From: Sipunculus nudus
Lineage: Eukaryota; Annelida; Sipuncula; Golfingiida; Sipunculidae
Length of the DNA stretch: 64,000 bases
NCBI GenBank assembly: GCA_026874595.1
Contig: CM049318.1
Coordinates: forward strand, 34,555,956 to 34,619,955
Direction: 5' to 3'
This document shows, one piece after another, positions 46,981 to 60,955 of this stretch. Numbering within the stretch: position 1 is the stretch's first letter; every line of letters begins with the position of its first letter. Under the pieces are notes generated by a model that saw nothing but the letters and a program-made list of their open reading frames with translations, was not told the origin of the DNA and ran no database searches. The position numbers and the translations under genes were made by a program.

Positions 46981-49900
46981 TAATAAAGAGAAATATTATT
47001 ACCCAAAAACATTTGAATATGTATATTGTTGCAAAATAATCATGTGTATCAAATTTTTTTGTGTATTGCCATGATCACTGATTTTTTGTGTGATTCAAGT
47101 AAAAATTCACATAAGGCAAGTTAAAAACATTAAGTTTGAGCCCTGAAGAGTTGCACATTTTTAGCGTCAGTCTGTACTTCAATTAAACCTGAAATACAAG
47201 GGCAGATAATCTAAAAGGGGCACAGTATTCATCAGAAAAGCAAACAATCAATATTCATATAATTATATTTGTCTTGATTTAATAGCCAGTGCCGCCTGCA
47301 GGCCATTTTCAGTTTGAGACTTTATGCCAATTTAACGGTCGTACCCAATCCCAGAACGCTCCCTCTGTACATTATATAACCACAAATCTGCCACCATGTC
47401 GCCAAGTGAAGTGTTTCCTTATGATGCATCTGGCAGCCAGGAGACCTGATCCTGTATCACACTTGATGCAGATGAATGATTAAGCATGTATTGGCAGGAC
47501 CATTTGACATTTGCTGATATGTCAACTTATGTTCACTTGGGCTTGATCAATACATTATCTTGTGTTATGGTATTATTTGCGGTACTTCACTCATGGTATG
47601 ATGCAGGTTCACCATACTTCAGAAATAATTAATAATGTAACAGCCCCTGTGATTGGTTAAATCATGCTGTGGTTAGCCAATCAGATGCTGATTGACTAGT
47701 TTCTGGCCAATGATGTTTCAGCTTACATACACTTGGTAGCTTACTGTCAGATGTTACTGTCAGTTACTGATACAGGGGCATAGCAAGATGCCAAAACAGT
47801 AAATGACTTAGCATCAGGAAATCATTACAGTCCTTATGTTAATACTAGTACATCATGGTAGCCCCAGACTGGAGGTTTGGGACATTGAGATCTGGCACTG
47901 TTGCACTGCTGCTGCAGTAGATCCTGCCAAACTTGTTAAATAGACAAATATTTTATGGATCATTTGTATAAAAATAAAAAAAAGATTTAATGGATCATTT
48001 TCAAACTTTAAAATGTGTCTTGGTTTTGAAAACAAGATGAAGCATGACTTTTACTGTCATGACCTATATTGATCTTGACCTTGCATTAGCCCATTTTGTT
48101 TAAAAATCTAAAAAAAAAACATAAAAAATCAGTCTGCATATTTACCATCCATGCTATTTAACAGCTATTGTAAGCAATAAACACAAAACTAATACATAGA
48201 TTTCTGTGAAATTTTGTGTGTACATAGATGTTGGTGATAGTCCCATCTTGCTTAGCTTTATCTATTGAAAAAGTCTCTGTGCTGATTCTTGGCTATTTGG
48301 AATACTCTGATGACAGTAATTTCTAGTTTTATTTGAAGATCAATAATACAAAAATGTAAATCTGTATTAAACACATGTTTAATTTTGTGAATTAGCCATG
48401 AAATTTTGTGATTAATAGTATATTTTCATGATTTTCTGTTGACGGCTCTTTATATACAAACATTAAAAATTAAGTGAAACTGACGAAAAAATAAAACACG
48501 ACTTGACGTCAGCTAGTGATTGGTGCATTGACTCATGGGACAGCAGTACAATCCAGCCTGATCTCACCTGCCCCTGATGTGTCAGTATAATTCATCATCC
48601 ATTGTGAATTCAGAGGCACTGTGTCTAACCATACAACAGTTTAAATTATAAATCAATTTACCTAACTGTAATATTTAATATATTGAATGTTAGCCATAAT
48701 ATCTGAACCTGTTATTTTAATCAATATTTTATTTATTCTGTCTTGCTGTATGCACCATGTAATCCATATACATATTAATGTATGGTAGACGCTGTGCAGT
48801 ATTTATTCATCCTGTCCTGCTTTTAAACCAATTATTTATAAATTGGGCCTACTATTTTGTAAATTTATATTGTGATTACTGCAAACATTTAGTATATTAT
48901 ATACTAAGTTAAAACGCTAATATACTGGCATGTTACATATTTAAAAATAAGATTAAAATAAAAAAAAAATAAAATTATGAGTTCCAAATATTTGAAAAAT
49001 TTTCTCACATTGGGACCTGCAAAATAATAACTAGAAGTATAGTCAAAGCCTACATACCAACAAATTTTCTTGGCAGAGACAAATGAACAAAGGGGACAAT
49101 TTAAACTCACCATCTGGCAGAGGTACATTACTCAATCTCTCCTATATTAATTTGCACCTGCATGATTCCCACATACCTATACAGTCTTTAAAAATCCTTA
49201 GAAATTGTTAATCGATATTCAAGGCCTTGAAAGTGGTTAAAATTGCCTAATTTTGAAAAAAATTTTCTTTAAAGTACCTTGAATTTCACTCTGATGCTTG
49301 GCTATTGCTGACTAAGAGAAGGAATTAAGGCATGCTGTAACCTTCTCAAAAGTTGCTGTATGTTCCTGTGTGTAATATCATGACTTCAGTTTGGTAATTG
49401 TGTCTAGCCTCTAATGCTTGGATTCAGTTTGTTTTGCAATGCATTTTTGTAAATATTTTGAACTTATTAAAATGTTTGAGGATCATGCAGCTGAAGGGAA
49501 AGTAAAAAAAGGCCTAAAGATAACCAGACTTGAAAACCAAAATTCATGCCTTAAAAAGAACATGAAGAGAAATATTTTTTCTTGTAGGAATATACTGTTC
49601 TGAAAATTGATGATACATTTGTACAGCTAAATGAGTTGGAATACACACAGTGTTTGGTATATATGTATCTGTTGTAAACTATTCTAAATATTCACCAAAG
49701 GCATCACCTGCAAGATAATAATTCTTAAATATCCTTAAATTAATGAAGTCCTAAAAAACATTTATTTACAGGTAAAATAGTGAAAATGAAACGGTATACC
49801 TATTGAGAGTGGCCGATGATGCCCAAATCATCCCTATAAAGTCTCTTAAAGTCATTCTGTTATAACTTTTTTACAATTAGTCTAATACACAAGACTATCA

Positions 49901-50739
49901 TATACACAAAGATTTACTGTAGCTTAAATAAGAATCCTTGTTTCTTTGTTTTAATGATATGTGATATTAATTCCTAAGTGTAACATCATATACAGATAAA
50001 CTTTTTTGAAGGTAAATTTAGAAGAATAGTAAAAAATGAATGCAGCCATTTCTCATGTATGTTTCATAATTAATTATGCACTGTATATGATTATGTGACA
50101 TGCATTATGTCCATAGCTATCAAATGGTATTGGCCATAAGACATATTACCTTGTATTATGAAATCTAACAGTCAAGTGTACACTGTACTTTAGTCAAAAC
50201 TTGTCCAGGCATTATATAAATAAATTATACTCTTCATATCTGTAATCACAAGATAGAACAGTATAGAGTTCTGGTTAATTGAAAAGAATTACATATAATA
50301 CAGGCATCATTATGTAATTATCTGGAAACCTTGAACTATGATTGGATGTTTTAGGATTATAGTAATAGAACAATGTGATGACCATCATGTTGTTCAAATG
50401 ACCACTGTGGTTATTATGTTGAAGTTGTAGATTGAAAGGGTTCATTAAGTTACTGCACCTACCATTGAATAAACACAATATAACAGGAGTGCTGTATATG
50501 AGACATCACCCCATTTTATCAGCAGCATTTTTAGTTCATGGATTGTCTTGAACTCTGGTGTGCTGATTATTTTCTGTATTGAGACAAAATAATTACGGTT
50601 GTCATCTTACAGTTGTGGCTCTGTAATCCATTGCCTTGAACTAAATTAAAGTAATGCACTGTGACTTATTCAAATATGTAGTCATGCAATAAGTTACCTT
50701 GGTATAAACTACTTTGTATTTCAAATGTTCTGAGGCAGC

Positions 50740-51830
50740 TACTTGGATTGTCCTGAAATTTAGTATGCTAAATTGCTAATTGACCATGGGTCAAATTATT
50801 TGGTACAGCTGCATGGATTGTGGTGAAATTGAGTATGCTAATTGACCATGGGTATAACTTTAACAGTTACTGAAGACTGTTGATGCTTTGTACAGTTTCA
50901 TATTGGGACTGAAAAATTACAGCATACTTTGTCACAGTAATCTGATATGTTGCATGATATCTCAAATTGATCTCCTGTCCCTTAGCATACAGTCACAACA
51001 TGTGATCTGTAGATGATATGGACTCTGGTTGCTTTGTATATTCCGCGTTCTATCTTGGGAGGTTTGCAGCAAATAGCACCTGATTTCATAAGTTCCTTGG
51101 TGGATGGTCCAGGCTATGGCTTAGGTTTTATTTAAGACTTTCACAGGTGTCCCAAACTTGAGACTAGTATTCTCAGCAGACACTGTTTTGATTTATAGAA
51201 AGTCTCGTATTAATGTTAAGGGTTTCTGAATAGATACTTTGTATCACATCTTAATATTTAAATGATGTGCTTCATTCAAGCATGTATCATGGTCCTCATA
51301 AAAATTGTTTGAAAATCATACCAAGTGGAGCTGAACCAGTTAAGTATTGAAAAATGTTACGTTTAGTAATAAACTTATTTAACTTCTGTACATTAAAAAA
51401 AATCTCAGAAAAGTTCAGATATCTTTGGAATAGTTTTATGGATTTTCCTGAAATTTGTTGTGCTAATTGACTGAGGGTAAGACAGATGGTGGAACCTGCA
51501 GTTTTATGCAATGTTAATTGTATTTTGAGGAAGAAAATTACTGCAGACATATCAGTAATCTTATATGATGCATATATGATGCACATTTTACCTTATTCTG
51601 ATATAAGTTACAATACCAAAGGGGAGGGGTATACAGTACAAAATCTGGTAGCAGACCACATCATACCCCAAGTGCTTTGGTGCAGATAGCCCCTGATTGT
51701 ATAAGCAGCTTATTGGACAGTGCATGCGGTGGCTGGGGTATTATTTACGGCTTTCACAGGTGTCCCTGTCTGAGATTACCTCAGCAGACTTCTCGGTATT
51801 CCGTCGTAGTTTTGATAGATTACTCCGAAT
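50740..51830. repeat. Diverged ~650-bp tandem duplication
   Basis: 50760-51190 and 51430-51800 share words in the same order: TCCTGAAATTT.GT.TGCTAA, GCTAATTGAC, AATCT.ATATG.TGCAT, AGCACCTGATT/AGCCCCTGATTGTATAAG, CTTTCACAGGTGTCCC and CTCAGCAGAC. An old duplication, heavily diverged. Confidence 0.55.
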
Positions 51831-52150
51831 CTGCCATCGCAGTAAACAATGTGACAGGCACCTCAAGTAGGACTTGTAATTCAACTCAATTTTGGGTGGG
51901 CCAGGCACATGGTAAAACAAATTTGTTCCAGCTAAAAATAACGGAGCCATTATTGATGTGGGCTAACAGGGCAGGATGCCGTTCAATTATCGCAAATATT
52001 GGTGCTGTCGGGAAGCAAAGGAACGGACTGCGTGGTAATGGTGAACAGTCAGGATTTTTCAGTACTGGGTGCTAGGTGTTTTTCTGCATAAGCTCGCATC
52101 CGACAGGGGTGGCAGTTCTCCATAGAAGATCTCTACACATCCCTAAACAT
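51815..52150. other. GC-richer block of unknown nature
   Basis: Interrupts the end of the second duplicate above. It has more CpG than its surroundings and a plus-strand frame of 132 codons ending at 52075, with peptides such as GKTNLFQLKITEPLLMWANR. No domain, no clear splice borders and no certain target duplication. May be a mobile insertion or a decayed coding relic. Confidence 0.3.
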
Positions 52151-53054
52151 TCACAGGTGAATATTTTTTTAATGGTATTTTTTTCCAACATTTGAGTGAA
52201 TAGGTCCAGACAAGGTGGTTAATTAAGTTAATTATTTGGTAAAAGAGAAATGTAAGGTAACTTTTCAAAGTGGACATCTGAAGGTGAATATGTATTTTAT
52301 GACAGAGTCATTCAATTGAAAAAAAAAAATTTTTTTTCAAATGTGTACAAATTGATTAAACATGCCATTTCAAAGCTGTGGTTTATCACTCAAATTCTCT
52401 ATATATTCTGTATTGGGGGACCATGTTTTATATTAGTTTCACTACTGGATTCATGATTACTGACATAGTCATTTAATTGGATAATTATCAATTAATTCAG
52501 TGCAATATTAGGGAAGCCAAAATCAGTCAATATCCCAGTCATACTGCAATATTTTTCCTCACTGAGTTGGCACTGATATGGTAATATAGAAAAAATATAT
52601 CTTCAGCAAATTTGCACAAATTTTGGGAACTACTATGAATGTTTATTTTTTATTTATTGCTATACATATTTAAATTACTGTCGTCATTTCACATTGAAAA
52701 AGGGAAATAATTTTAGAATTAATTAAAATTCCAGTTAATTTGTATTTCAGAATCCAGTGTGTTATAGTAGATTTATTTTGCTTTTTTCCCACATTTTCAT
52801 ATAACCTACAGACCAAGGCCAGACTTTTAGAATCAAATTTTGCACAACATCTATCTTGTTTAATTGATGTATTAGGTTTATTGATGAAGTATGAAATATT
52901 AAACCTTTTGCAAGTGCAAGCCTTAAATGAACAGCCAAGAACAATTAAAATAATCAGTAAACCCTTCTTTTTTTATTTAACAACTGTCAAAGATTAAAAA
53001 GTCAAATGGTAAATTGGTAAAAAAAGTTGAAATTAAAAATCAAATCTTTAGAGC

Positions 53055-53465
53055 TAGTGTTGGGAATTGATTCTATTTCATAATCAAACATCAATAAAAA
53101 TCATTTGACCTCTACTGACCCATAAACAGAAATAATTGGTTGTTAGCAGATCAGAATTTCTGACCATATGCAGACCTGTACAATCACTTCGACTTAAATA
53201 TAGGCCTAAATGGCTAATTTACGTATTAATCTTATAGGTAACATGCATATATAGCAGGTTAGGTATGGAGCAAACACAGAATTTGTACAGTTTGCTTGCT
53301 TTAATTATATGGAAGCACACTTTACCTCATCTCAGAGCCCAAGTTATGTACAAAACTTTGCAGATTGATTTTTGTGCTGCAAGATCAGTCATCACATGCA
53401 CTAACTTAACTGATCATTGATTAAAATTGATGATCAGCCGATCACTGCTTAGAGCAATATACCGT
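53055..53465. mobile_element. hAT-like MITE candidate
   Basis: Left CTAGTGTTGGGAATTGATTC and right TGATCAGCCGATCACTGCTTAG; the right end reverse-complemented begins AAGCAGTGATCGGC, a loose match to a CAGTGTTGGG-type hAT end. AT-rich interior, no frame. Confidence 0.35.
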
Positions 53466-54030
53466 GATAATATCAGACCGTCATATTCAGGCTGTTTTTT
53501 TTAATTGTAACAAAACGTTGTACAATCAGTATAATTAATCAGTACAATTGGAAACCATAAACCTTGAAATTTCAGTCATGTTTGTGTAACATTACGTCAT
53601 TTCAGCATTTCATATAATGTACAACGCAGGTGTCTGATGTATATAATTAGTCCACTAGCATTAGATTGGAATCTTTCTATGTGTAATATGAGGCATACCA
53701 AGTTTCGGTTAGCAGTGATTGGCTTCATCAATATTGCTCCATGCCCGCTGAATAAACATACAGGCCTGTGTCCTTTTAATAGCTGGCTACCCACCACCAG
53801 TCCATTACACAACGGTAGACAGGACAAGGTTTTACATAGATTAAAATCCTGCAGACATAATCCCATGCTTAAGTATAATATTTTATCAGATTTTATGTCA
53901 TAAGATATACTTTATTATTCAAAGATGGATTAAACCTTGATGGGACAGTTATTTTTTAATTATTATAAAATAGGTTGTTCATTTATAAAATAGTCAGGAA
54001 CCCCTGGTATATTCTATACAATAATGTTCT

Positions 54031-54212
54031 GTGGAACCTTTCTGAAAGACCACCTGTCTTATAAGACCACCTACAGCTCTATTAAGACCAGCCTTTAATA
54101 GTGAACCAAACACATTCACATTGGTTATAACTGATCTGTCTAATAAGACCTATGCATAAGACCGCCTTGGCCAGTCGCAAGGGTGGTCTAATATCACAGG
54201 TTTCACTGTATT
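54031..54212. repeat. Dispersed AAGACCACC repeat, copy 1
   Basis: Contains TGAAAGACCACCTGTCTTAT, AAGACCACC, ACATTGGTTATAACTGA and GGTGGTCTAAT...CACAGGTTTCACTGTA. The two ends are partly inverted (AGACCACC versus GGTGGTCT). Related sequence is at 61588-61694 and 63838-64000. Confidence 0.65.
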
Positions 54213-54724
54213 TCTATCTCTTTTGATTTTCCTTGTACTTAAGGCAAGCTTTATCTTGTAAAATGAGATATATCTGCAGTAAAACTACACTGAACTCAGC
54301 TGGAGGAGATTAAAAATAGTAGTAGGAAATTGATTGCTTTTCATGCACTCTTCATCCAAGCAGTGTTTGAATACATCTGATCCACAATGCTCAAGGACTA
54401 TTGAGTGTGGCTGAAGACATTTGTCTCTATAGAATCATGCAGTGCCAACCGTTAAGAGAAATCTCATACCAACTATTTGTCCATGTTCACCTGTACATAA
54501 CATAAAGATATTTGTATGACATTTGTATGAGAATCTGAAAATTCACAAAATCAAGGTCAGAGGAATCCCAGTTCATAGCATAATATCAGCTCTAGACATT
54601 AGAAGACGCTTTTTAATCATTTCATGAAGTGCTTAAATTTTAAGTAAGTGCTAGTTATTGATAAGTTTGTGGGGTATTTTAGTGTCATGTATAAATATTT
54701 ATATAATGATAATAATATTATTAT

Positions 54725-56018
54725 TGTATCCCCAGACAAGTCGGGGGATACTGTTTTCATACCCGTCCCGCCGCCGCCACCTATAAATCTTATTGGCGCG
54801 ATAACTCAAAAAATATTTCACAGATCTTTACCAAACTTTGTATATGTATAGATATTGGTGAGAGGACGAGGCCTATTTAAAATGAGGTCATGACCTTGAC
54901 TAGGAGAGTGTCCTTGACCTTGAATATTGCCATATATGGTGAAAATCACACAAAATCATTAATATCTCAATAAAGGATGCATGGATTGGTCCGAAAAATC
55001 AATTTGACTGAAGATCTCAGATAGAAATGTCATGCACCGGAAACAAGTGGCGCCACCTGTTATTCTTTTACTTGTTTTCGTGCCGTTATTACCCCCATCA
55101 TTGCCACTTAACAGTACTGTGAGCATTATAAGTCAAAAACTAATGGACAGATTTCTTTCATATTATGCATATACTTAGACATGGTTTATATGATGATGTA
55201 TATATAAATTGGGGTCATGACCTTTCCTATTAGAGTGGCCTTGACCTTGAATATTGCCATATATGGTGAAAATTACACAAAATCATAAATTTCTCAATAA
55301 GGGATGCATGGATTGATCCCAAAATCAACTTGATGGAAGATCATAGATAGGGTTGTCATGTTCCAGAAACTGGTGGCGCCACCTATTATTCTTTACTTGT
55401 TTTCGTGCCGTTTAATACCCCATCATTGCCACTTAACAGTACTGTGAGCATTATAAGTCAAAAACTAATGGACAGATTTCTTTCATATTATGCATATACA
55501 TAGATATGGGTTATGGGATGATGTTTATTTAAATTGGGGACATGACCTTTCCTATGAGAGTGGCCTTGATCTTGAATATTGCCATATATGGTGAAATTCA
55601 CACAAAATCAATAATATCTCAATAAGGGATTTATTGATTGGTCCAAAAATCAACTTGACCGAAGATCTTGGATAGTGTTGTCATGTACCAGAAAACTGAT
55701 AGCGCCACCTGTTATTCTTTTACTTGTTTTTGTGCCGTTTAATACCCCATCATTGCCACTTAACAGTACTGTGAGCATTATAAGTCAAAAACTACTGGAC
55801 AGATTTCTTTCATATTATGCATATACATAGACATGGGTTAGGGGATGATGTATATTGAAATTGGGGTCATGACCTTTTCTATGAGAGTGACCTTTTCTAT
55901 GAGTGTGGTCTGATATTAATTGTTGCTGAAGATGGGGGGGGCCTATTCTTAAAGGAGGGGGGGGGGGGATTAATTGTCTTGGGATGCTACGGCACCTGTG
56001 GTGCCAAGAAATATCTAG
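54725..56018 (+). mobile_element. Helentron/HINE-like element, second family, long copy
   Basis: Starts GTATCCCCAGACAAG, with a degenerate inverse (GTCTTGGGATGC) near the right end, a hairpin GGCACC-TGT-GGTGCC (55991-56005) and terminal CTAG followed by T. Between them are three tandem units of 325-327 bp (starting at about 54921, 55248 and 55573) plus a partial one, each with TGAATATTGCCATATATGG, a GGTGGCGCCACC-like palindrome and TTTAATACCCCATCATTGCC. A G-rich run is near 55933-55970. Confidence 0.72.
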
Positions 56019-56135
56019 TTATTTTTAAGTAGTTCTCATTTATCTCCTGTATATAATCTTTACAAAATTTTAGAAAACTTAAAGTTATCAATCTGTTTAA
56101 ACTGGAAATAAGTTCAAATGTCAGTTCCTTAACTA

Positions 56136-56528
56136 TGTAGGGATATGGTTATCATGAGATTTATATGACTGATCTGTGTAATAAATGCTGTCAGTTGGCC
56201 ACAGCAAGATGTACAGGTAACAGTGGCATAGGTCATGCACAGTGAGGAGGGGGGGGGAGGTGGAACAGATCCAGTGATGGTTTACTATGAAGCTCTGTGT
56301 GTGGCCTCGGTAGTAGGCTGAACACAGCACCGTCTGAAGGCTGGCAGCACCCAGACACAGGTATTTATAGACAGACATCCCAGAACCGGTAACGGCAACT
56401 CTTTGGCGGCAAGCAATCAAGGTAACCTAGACTTTAGTGCTTTACTCTACCCCCGCCACAACCCCTTCCCAAAGTCTGGCAACAATCCCATGGTGTAGAA
56501 TTGTGGAAATTGGTGTCAGAAGCGGGAT
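56136..56528 (+). mobile_element. Possible LTR-retrotransposon remnant (LTR plus primer-binding site)
   Basis: TGGTGTCAGAAGCGGGAT (56511-56528) looks like a primer-binding site complementary to a tRNA 3' end, of the Leu type used by some Ty3/Gypsy elements (recollection). Upstream is a GC-richer stretch with TATTTATA (56362-56369) and a TG start near 56136, as an LTR would have. The LTR end (CA) next to the site is not clear, and no gag/pol or second LTR follows, so it would be a solo remnant. Confidence 0.35.
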
Positions 56529-59500
56529 TGTCTAGTGTGGAGGGTCATCATGCTGACCATGTTTTTTTGCACTACGACAGCCTGTGATGGACAGTCTGGG
56601 CACAACGGCACAAATTGCTTGCCAACCTTGGCATTTCACGGGCCATGGTCGAGAGCCAGAATGATATGGTGCTGTATGGGGACTATTGTCACTCACATGG
56701 CTCATATATATGGCTGTTACAACCTGCCCTCCTACTGCTAATATTTGCTATTTTATATAAAAATTTTGAATATTAGTAAAAATGTATTAAAAACTTGAAT
56801 TTAACATTAGGAGATTTTGTTCATTGGTTGGCTGCATTTGTGCTGGAAGGAATATGTATGTTATGTTTTTCGTGTCTTTGTGAATGTATTTCATTGATTC
56901 TTAAATTTAAAGTTATTTTAATATTTTAGTTTTATCTTAGAATAACTCATTTATTTATTTGGCTGTGATATGGTTATGATATGGTGATATGATTTCGTAG
57001 ATTTCATTAATAACAAAAGACTACAGTGTGAAATCTATATATATATGTTAATGATAACTGTTATATCTGTATCTCTAATGCATGACTGAAAGTGTTACAA
57101 TGGATGTATAGTGTTGATCAAATGATTGAGCTTTAACAACCTTCTATAACTAGATATCAGACTGTTACAAAGTCTGGGTAATGCCACAGCTCTGCACTAG
57201 CAATATTCTGACCTGTCATTTTTTGTATGATATCTGACACTGAGGGAGACCAGTTCTTTATTAATATCTGAGGGAAACATTCCCTTCAGACTATTTGCTG
57301 GAATTATGTGAAAAAAAACATGTGTAGATTTTCCAGGAATGCATTTGGAATATCCAGTATTTATGAATGTTTTTCTTCATCAGTCAAAAGTGATGTTTAT
57401 GTTTGAATATTTTATGATGCAAATAAATACTTTTTAAAGGTTATATCAAATTTAATAAAAATTTAACTTGTACTTATTGAAGTTAATCTGATATTTTAAA
57501 ACTGACTTTACATTCATATTTCAGAATTTAGAATTCAGTCTGTCTGTTAATCAATTAAACATATTATTATATATTGCCATATCATTGATTATAAGCATTT
57601 CATGCACTTGAACATAATACAGTATATTTCAGTGCATAGTAATGTTTATTATATTTGCATTATACAATTGAATGCTACCATATTATATCACCATGTCAGG
57701 TAGAGTCACAAAATAGCTGTTTATATATGGGGTTTTCTTGCACATTCTCCAACTGGCACCAGATTTCATGGATTCCTATCTCAGAATTACACATGAACTG
57801 TAATTTGATTAACTACCACTTCCTGAATAAAAATACTCTGTATAACAGCTGTGACATCATTCAGTCCTGTGTCATTACCAGTAATAACTCTTGTGAAATT
57901 AAAATTAAAAACAAGCACCCATCCTCTTGATGGGCAGTTTGACAAAAGATTTACCTGCCCTGAAACCACTTGTTATACATGTCCATCAAGAAAGTTGGTT
58001 TCATTTCATCTGAAATATAGTCATTTATCTATAGTCCATTTCACCACCTGCTGTCCACCTGTTTTTTGTAGATGATTTACTTTAAAGTTTATATTTTTCA
58101 ATATTTTCCATGTAAACAACATATTGAAGTGACAACCTAATTTGGCAGTTAAGAATTTTACAATAAATCCCCCGTTCATGTTTCACAACATTTTAGTCTC
58201 TTTATCATGATCTGGCAGATATTGTGTGTCCCTCCATAAGTAACCATCTTTGTTTTAGCTGGTTATATTTTTTAGAGTGTTTACATGAGATCATCCAATC
58301 AGCAGCTGTCAGTTGAGGCTGTTTTTGCATGTGATCAATGACCTTGACCGCCATAAGTGGGTCTGATATGTTGTAAAATGTAGACTGATTTCTCATATTT
58401 TCAGAAAATTCTGTTACTCAAATATGGCATAAGGTAGGAATTTAGTTACCTTGTTGAAAATTAGGTTCTGTAATCCTCTCCTCTACACTATAATTGTTTC
58501 CCTTGAAATGTACCTAATAAAAATTTTCATAGCAAAAAACTGGTGGACATGAGGGGATGAAATGGACTATAGGAATTTTAAGAATAGAACAGAGTCTGGG
58601 TCATACACACCATTGAGCAGAAGGTGTAATGATTATATCCATGGGGAGGACTTTACAGATTTTTGCAGTGTTAATGGAACTTGGCTTCTTTTAAAAATAC
58701 AAAACTGGTTTCGGTTTTCTTAGACAGTGTCCTGTGTGAAACTAAATTGAGCAAGTTTCTTTTGTGCAAAAGCAGTCCATTTTAAAATGACAGACATCAA
58801 AACAAAGTAGGAGAAGCCTGTTGAATTTTCAGTGAATTGGTTCAGTTGGTGCCTTCTTAACATTATTTTATACATGTACATTATACACCCTCCTTCAGGA
58901 CAATTTTATGTTAGATATTGCATACAGTTTGAATTGTTTTTAAAGTAAACATATTGTGATAGAATTTCTTTGTCAAAAATAAAAATGCTCTATTTATAGC
59001 TTTTGATTAAGTTAAAACTGTTAAGATACTAATAATTATTTTTAATAATAAATTAGATATTAATGATTTGTCCATTAAGGCCATAACAACCTAGTCTCAA
59101 AGTGAAACCATAGAGAGCTGGTCTTCCCAGAACCAAAATTTTTTGCCTTAATACTTATTCCTTCAGACATGGTCAATACCAGTTTACCAAACTGTGAAAT
59201 TCTGACAGGCAGGGCCTGAGACAGCAATTTCAATGTTAGAATCAGCTTTTTTATAATATTTGGAGTATAATCTCAAAATAATGAGCATAATCATAACATG
59301 TACATCACTGTATAATATAATTTTTTTACATCTTCAGTTAATAGATAGCACCATCTTGTGGCCATGAACAAACCTTAAATAAAGTCTATACTTCCAACAG
59401 GTCTGTACACTACAGTAGTAATGACATTTTAGGTAATTCTCATTTACGCTTTTTTCTTTGAAATAACTCTTAAAATACAGGAATCTCTATGCTAAAATAC

Positions 59501-60849
59501 CCTCCTGTGTCAGTTTGTTTTCGTCATCTGACCTTTGCAGACAGTATAGTCTACAGAGGCCAGACATCTGAGTATGTTAAAAGGATCAATATTCATTCAG
59601 TTGTTTCACTTATCATGATATATTTAAGTTAAAATCATTAATTGTGATTTTACATACACTATTTTCAGTTTTTAAAGTCACACTACAATTGTTGGGTCTT
59701 TTCGTCTGTGTTGTTCTAGAGGAAGATTCATTTTCCTTGAAGGAAACGTTTTATGTATTGCTCTGGATCACATGAGGTCAAAGGTCGTTCTCTTTTAGTA
59801 CGATCGTAAATGTGATCGATTGTGACCAGAGCTCTGTGGCTGTACATTATTGATCTGGCTTTCAAGTTGGAGAAGTACTTCGGTACCACCGTCGCAAATG
59901 GAAAATAAAAAATGAAGGATAAAACCCACTGGGGGAAGGTACTGGACTTACAGGCTTATTTCTGTTGTTCAAATCTATTTTTCAAGATAAAGGAGAAAAT
60001 TCAACCACAGTGTTTGAAATCTCTTAACCACAGCTGTGAAGGAGTTGAATTGTATATAGAGTTAGAGAGATAATGAATTATATTTCACCAAAGGATTAAA
60101 GATGTAATTGTATGTATTGATAACAAATTGAGCTAGATATGAATATGTATGTTAGTCCTGCAGATAAAGAAGGATAGATATAGAAGTGACGGATCTTAAT
60201 TTTTATACACATTGATACATTACTTGATACAGTTGTCAATATGTTTTACATGCTGTATTGTTATACCTCAAAACACATTAACTCTAGAATATAGTTCTCA
60301 TAAATTATTGTTAATATATTTTTGACCCTGACAATCTGAAATAATATGTAATATCAATGTAATATTTTCATAAAAAGTATATTAGATTTAACTGTTGATA
60401 AATAAGAAACACTATGAGACCTCTGTTGTACCAGGGCGTATAATGTTTTCATCATTGTTTGATGGTTGGTTAGGTATTTGGTTTGTTTGTTAGAAACCTG
60501 TAATGTTTTAGAAGGTGGTAGGAATTTGACTTGTGAAATCATGTTCAGTGATTGGAAAAACAAAATGACCTATGATCAATTATAAATAGATTATTTTGTG
60601 TACCTTCTACATAACCGTGGTACCTGCTGTATAGAATTATAGCTCAATATTGACTGAGAAAATTCACCTTAACTTTACATCATGCTGTAAGATCAAGGTA
60701 ACTCTTGGGTTGTTGCTATTTGTTGGCTGCACAAGAATCAATGTTAATGCTGTTCAGTTCTTTGTGTTCAGTCTTTTTTATATCTCTAACAGAACTGAAA
60801 TATTGTCTGGATAATATATGACATCTTTGCGTGTGCATATATAATTGTT

Positions 60850-60955
60850 TGTGGTCGATTAAATGTAAAAGTGCGACCATTTTAATTGATTATGAAAGAA
60901 AACGACCAATCATTGATATAACTGATTAATTGGCACAACACTAGTTTTCCGTCAG
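60850..60955 (-). mobile_element. hAT-like terminal fragment
   Basis: Minus strand: CTAGTGTTGTGCCAATTAAT, then GATTGGTCGTTTTCTTTC and TTTAATCGACCACAAA. Same family as 16926-17075. Confidence 0.45.

Noticed and set aside
58405-58433. Possible exon 5 of the plus-strand gene (KNSVTQIWHK, good AG and GTAGGA)
   Set aside because: In phase with exon 4 but only 29 nt, no family match, and such short AG-GT pairs are expected by chance in 21 kb.
59541-59571. Another possible small exon with a good polypyrimidine tract and GTATGT donor
   Set aside because: Reads NSIVYRGQTS with no recognisable continuation; cannot be told from chance.
59730-59790. Splice-like segment starting AGGAAGATTCATTTTCC
   Set aside because: Hits an in-frame stop (TGA) when joined in the phase required by exon 4, and contains the repeat-like AGGTCAAAGGTC word.
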